Assembly (NCBI GenBank): GCA_946892075.1
Contig: CAMPNZ010000070.1
Location: 1 to 5,814 of the forward strand
DNA: 5,814 bases
Reading direction: 5' to 3'
Origin: an uncultured Coriobacteriales bacterium
GTDB taxonomy: Bacteria > Actinomycetota > Coriobacteriia > Coriobacteriales > Eggerthellaceae
Positions 3,954 through 5,814 of this stretch are shown piece by piece. Within the stretch, counting starts at the first letter, position 1, and the number at the start of each line of letters is the position of its first letter. The notes beneath the pieces were generated by a model. The model saw only the letters and a list, made by a program, of their open reading frames with translations. It was not told where the DNA came from and searched no databases. The position numbers and the translations under genes were made by a program.

Positions 3954-5814
3954 ATGTCTTCTCGTTCTAATTCTAGTAATCAGGGTAAAAGGACGCACTT
4001 GCCGCTCCAAAAGCGCGTGTTCAATGCGCCATTAGCTGCCGTTATCGCCATGGGATGCGTAACGGGTATAGCTGGAGGTATTGCAGCAACGAGTGCTCAT
4101 CCGATGCAAGCTGCCTATGCGGCAAGCAGTACAACGCAGGGTGTGTTCACACTCGATCGCGCCGCTGAAGGCATGGATCGAAGCGATAAACTAGAAATTC
4201 CCAAAGAGCCGTACCCTGTGCGATATATGCGTAAGTGTTATGAAGATACCATCTTTAACAATATTACTGACGATATGGGTACGTGCGATAATATTCCTAT
4301 GGGGAGTCAATATCGCACTAAGTTGCAAAATATATACGGTTTATCGAGCGATGCAACAATCGCGTATAGCGATAGCGCCGCCGCATTAAGCTTTGAAAAA
4401 GATGGAAAGAATCACATAATTCCCCTATCTAATTTATGCTATATTCAATATTATCCGTCAGACAAAGTAGTCACACAGCCAGTTCCTGTTCAAGTTACTG
4501 ATTCAAGTTCACTAAGTCAAGAAGACAAAAAGAAAATAATAAATGCTTTTATTAAGGCTAACCCTAAACAAAAAACTGGCTTTACATTTGACATTACAGC
4601 TGATCAAATTACCTTTGAAAAATACCCCAATGGCAATAATATGGTAGATATTTTTGTGTGGCGCGGTAATCCAAAAACAATGACTGATGGGAAAGATTAT
4701 GTTCAAAGCATAAACCATGTATTCTTTTGTGGCTTACGACATTTGTATTATAACAACACCGATGCTCATAAAAAGCGTGATTTTCCATGGGGTACAAACG
4801 ATAATGATGACCAGTTGGTTCCTGACAAAGTTGAAATTACAGAGCAACTATCCGACTTATCCAAAGCGCATAAAGACCTCATTAAAGCTAACATCCAACA
4901 ATGCATTTTTCCAGCAAATTTAGATTGTTCGAGTTTGGATTTTACTGTTGACGAAGCATCTAATAAAGTGACTATCACGTTAGATGGTTATAATAGTCTA
5001 GAAAAACCGCTTGATAGTCTTATTATTCGTAAAATTGTACCTATTGAGCTAAAAGCACCTGCGAAAAAAGTTCCCTTAGCAGATACCTCAAACTTTAAGC
5101 CTACTAATCAAGAACTAGAGAAGGCTAAAGAGCAGTTAGTACAAACTAATGGTGACGCAGTTCAAAACGTTGAGTATGATGCTAGCAAGTTTACGGTAAA
5201 AATTACTGAAAAAAATGGAAGTACTGTTATTAAGGAACTGCCTGAACTATTTTACTGGGTGGCTAAACCGAATCCTGATTATCCACTTGTAAAAACTGAT
5301 GTCAAAAATGTAGGTGATTTATCAGGTCAAGAAATCAAAACAATTAAGCACGCTATTGCAACCACTTATAAAATTCCGCGTGAGGAATGCATTACTATAG
5401 ATACGGCAAAAAAATGCGTAACAGCAACGTGGGATAGTGGTAGTAAAGGCTGGTCGTTTAGCGCACCAAATAATTTTGACTATTGCCTTGAACTTCCCTT
5501 TGCCGATGTAATTAACATGCCTGCCGAGCCACAAACCCTGGATGTTAAAGATCCTGCACTTACTGAAGTTGCAAACCTCACAAACTTAAGTGAGAGCGAA
5601 GTTGCAGCAGTTAAAAAAGCCATCAAGGATAAAAACGAAACGCTTAAACTTACCGATGCAGAGATCGCTGTTGAAAAAACAACAGGTAAGGTAACCATTA
5701 CGCGTGATGGCTTTAAACCTGTTGTGCTTGAAGCAAACAAAGTTGTAAAACTAAAGCCCGCCGAGCCACAAACCCTGGATGTTAAAGATCCTGCACTTAC
5801 TGAAGTTGCAAACC
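3954..5814 (+). CDS. Large secreted repeat-module surface protein (3' end outside window)
   Basis: The frame is open from the ATG to the window edge (620 complete codons), so the C-terminus and any cell-wall anchor are unseen. Residues 1-24 are polar and basic (KR at 12-13 and 20-21), residues 25-48 are hydrophobic, and AYA at 54-56 is a likely signal peptidase site. The mature protein is built of modules beginning near residues 99, 177, 289, 373, 446, 524 and 603. Each has a predicted helix (pattern L-S/T-x-x-E with AI/AF and N) followed by beta strands with VTIT-x-DG or similar. For example, the module at 524 has LTNLSESEVAAVKKAI and GKVTITRDG. This resembles the repeated small domains of Gram-positive adhesins (Rib/GA-like repeats), but I cannot assign a named family. 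Nine cysteines lie in the early modules and none in the 524 module. No catalytic motif is seen. Adhesion or a surface-layer role is inferred. Confidence 0.88.
   Translation, partial: MSSRSNSSNQGKRTHLPLQKRVFNAPLAAVIAMGCVTGIAGGIAATSAHPMQAAYAASSTTQGVFTLDRAAEGMDRSDKLEIPKEPYPVRYMRKCYEDTIFNNITDDMGTCDNIPMGSQYRTKLQNIYGLSSDATIAYSDSAAALSFEKDGKNHIIPLSNLCYIQYYPSDKVVTQPVPVQVTDSSSLSQEDKKKIINAFIKANPKQKTGFTFDITADQITFEKYPNGNNMVDIFVWRGNPKTMTDGKDYVQSINHVFFCGLRHLYYNNTDAHKKRDFPWGTNDNDDQLVPDKVEITEQLSDLSKAHKDLIKANIQQCIFPANLDCSSLDFTVDEASNKVTITLDGYNSLEKPLDSLIIRKIVPIELKAPAKKVPLADTSNFKPTNQELEKAKEQLVQTNGDAVQNVEYDASKFTVKITEKNGSTVIKELPELFYWVAKPNPDYPLVKTDVKNVGDLSGQEIKTIKHAIATTYKIPREECITIDTAKKCVTATWDSGSKGWSFSAPNNFDYCLELPFADVINMPAEPQTLDVKDPALTEVANLTNLSESEVAAVKKAIKDKNETLKLTDAEIAVEKTTGKVTITRDGFKPVVLEANKVVKLKPAEPQTLDVKDPALTEVAN
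5523..5814 (+). repeat. Start of a tandem 237-bp (79-codon) repeat
   Basis: The 55 bases from 5760 to 5814 are identical to 5523-5577 (starting GCCGAGCCACAAACCC), an exact in-frame offset of 237 bp. One full unit and the first 55 bases of the next are visible, and the array runs past the window. The unit begins AEPQTLDVKDPALTEVAN, and the preceding proline codon differs only synonymously (CCT/CCC). Such identity shows recent duplication or homogenisation, so unit number may vary between strains. Confidence 0.93.

Noticed and set aside
5480..5740. 86-codon minus-strand ORF in the repeat region
   Set aside because: It is antisense to the in-frame repeat array of the secreted protein, and its Ser/Val-rich translation follows from that coding.

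Overview
The window looks like a chromosomal segment of a Gram-positive, mid-GC actinobacterium. The Coriobacteriia (Atopobium, Olsenella or Cryptobacterium type) fit best. This is inferred from gene content and style: a YbaB-RecR pair, a processive-type lipid glycosyltransferase with an Ala/Pro-rich N-terminus, a CCA-encoding tRNA-Glu, and a large secreted repeat protein. No gene fixes the genus.

Left part (1-960): ybaB/ebfC and recR lie head to tail on the + strand, one base apart. This is the conserved recombination-repair pair that usually follows dnaX. A small unrecognised minus-strand ORF (962-1366) converges on recR. Its reading frame appears to continue upstream through a 7-base homopolymer at 1388-1394 with a one-base shift, so it may be frameshifted, decayed or misread. 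Positions 1428-1765 hold no convincing gene but carry several short direct repeats.

Middle (1766-3530): a minus-strand glycosyltransferase of the MGDG synthase/UgtP type (GT28-like) carries an unusual stretch of about 65 Ala/Pro/Ser-rich residues before the catalytic domain. It is followed by a short intergenic region and tRNA-Glu(UUC) on the + strand.

Right part (3531-5814): a gene-poor AT-rich region with several hairpins and a candidate promoter leads, through a strong Shine-Dalgarno, into a large + strand ORF. This ORF starts at 3954 and runs off the window with at least 620 codons. It encodes a secreted protein with a long signal peptide and an array of about 73-84-residue modules. The first modules have diverged strongly. 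The last two seen start an exact 79-codon (237 bp) tandem repeat that continues beyond the window. Base composition changes sharply inside this gene, from ordinary over the signal peptide to very AT-rich in the early modules.

The housekeeping genes on the left are ordinary. The most interesting items are the repeat surface protein, the homopolymer-interrupted ORF, and the repeats in 1496-1732.
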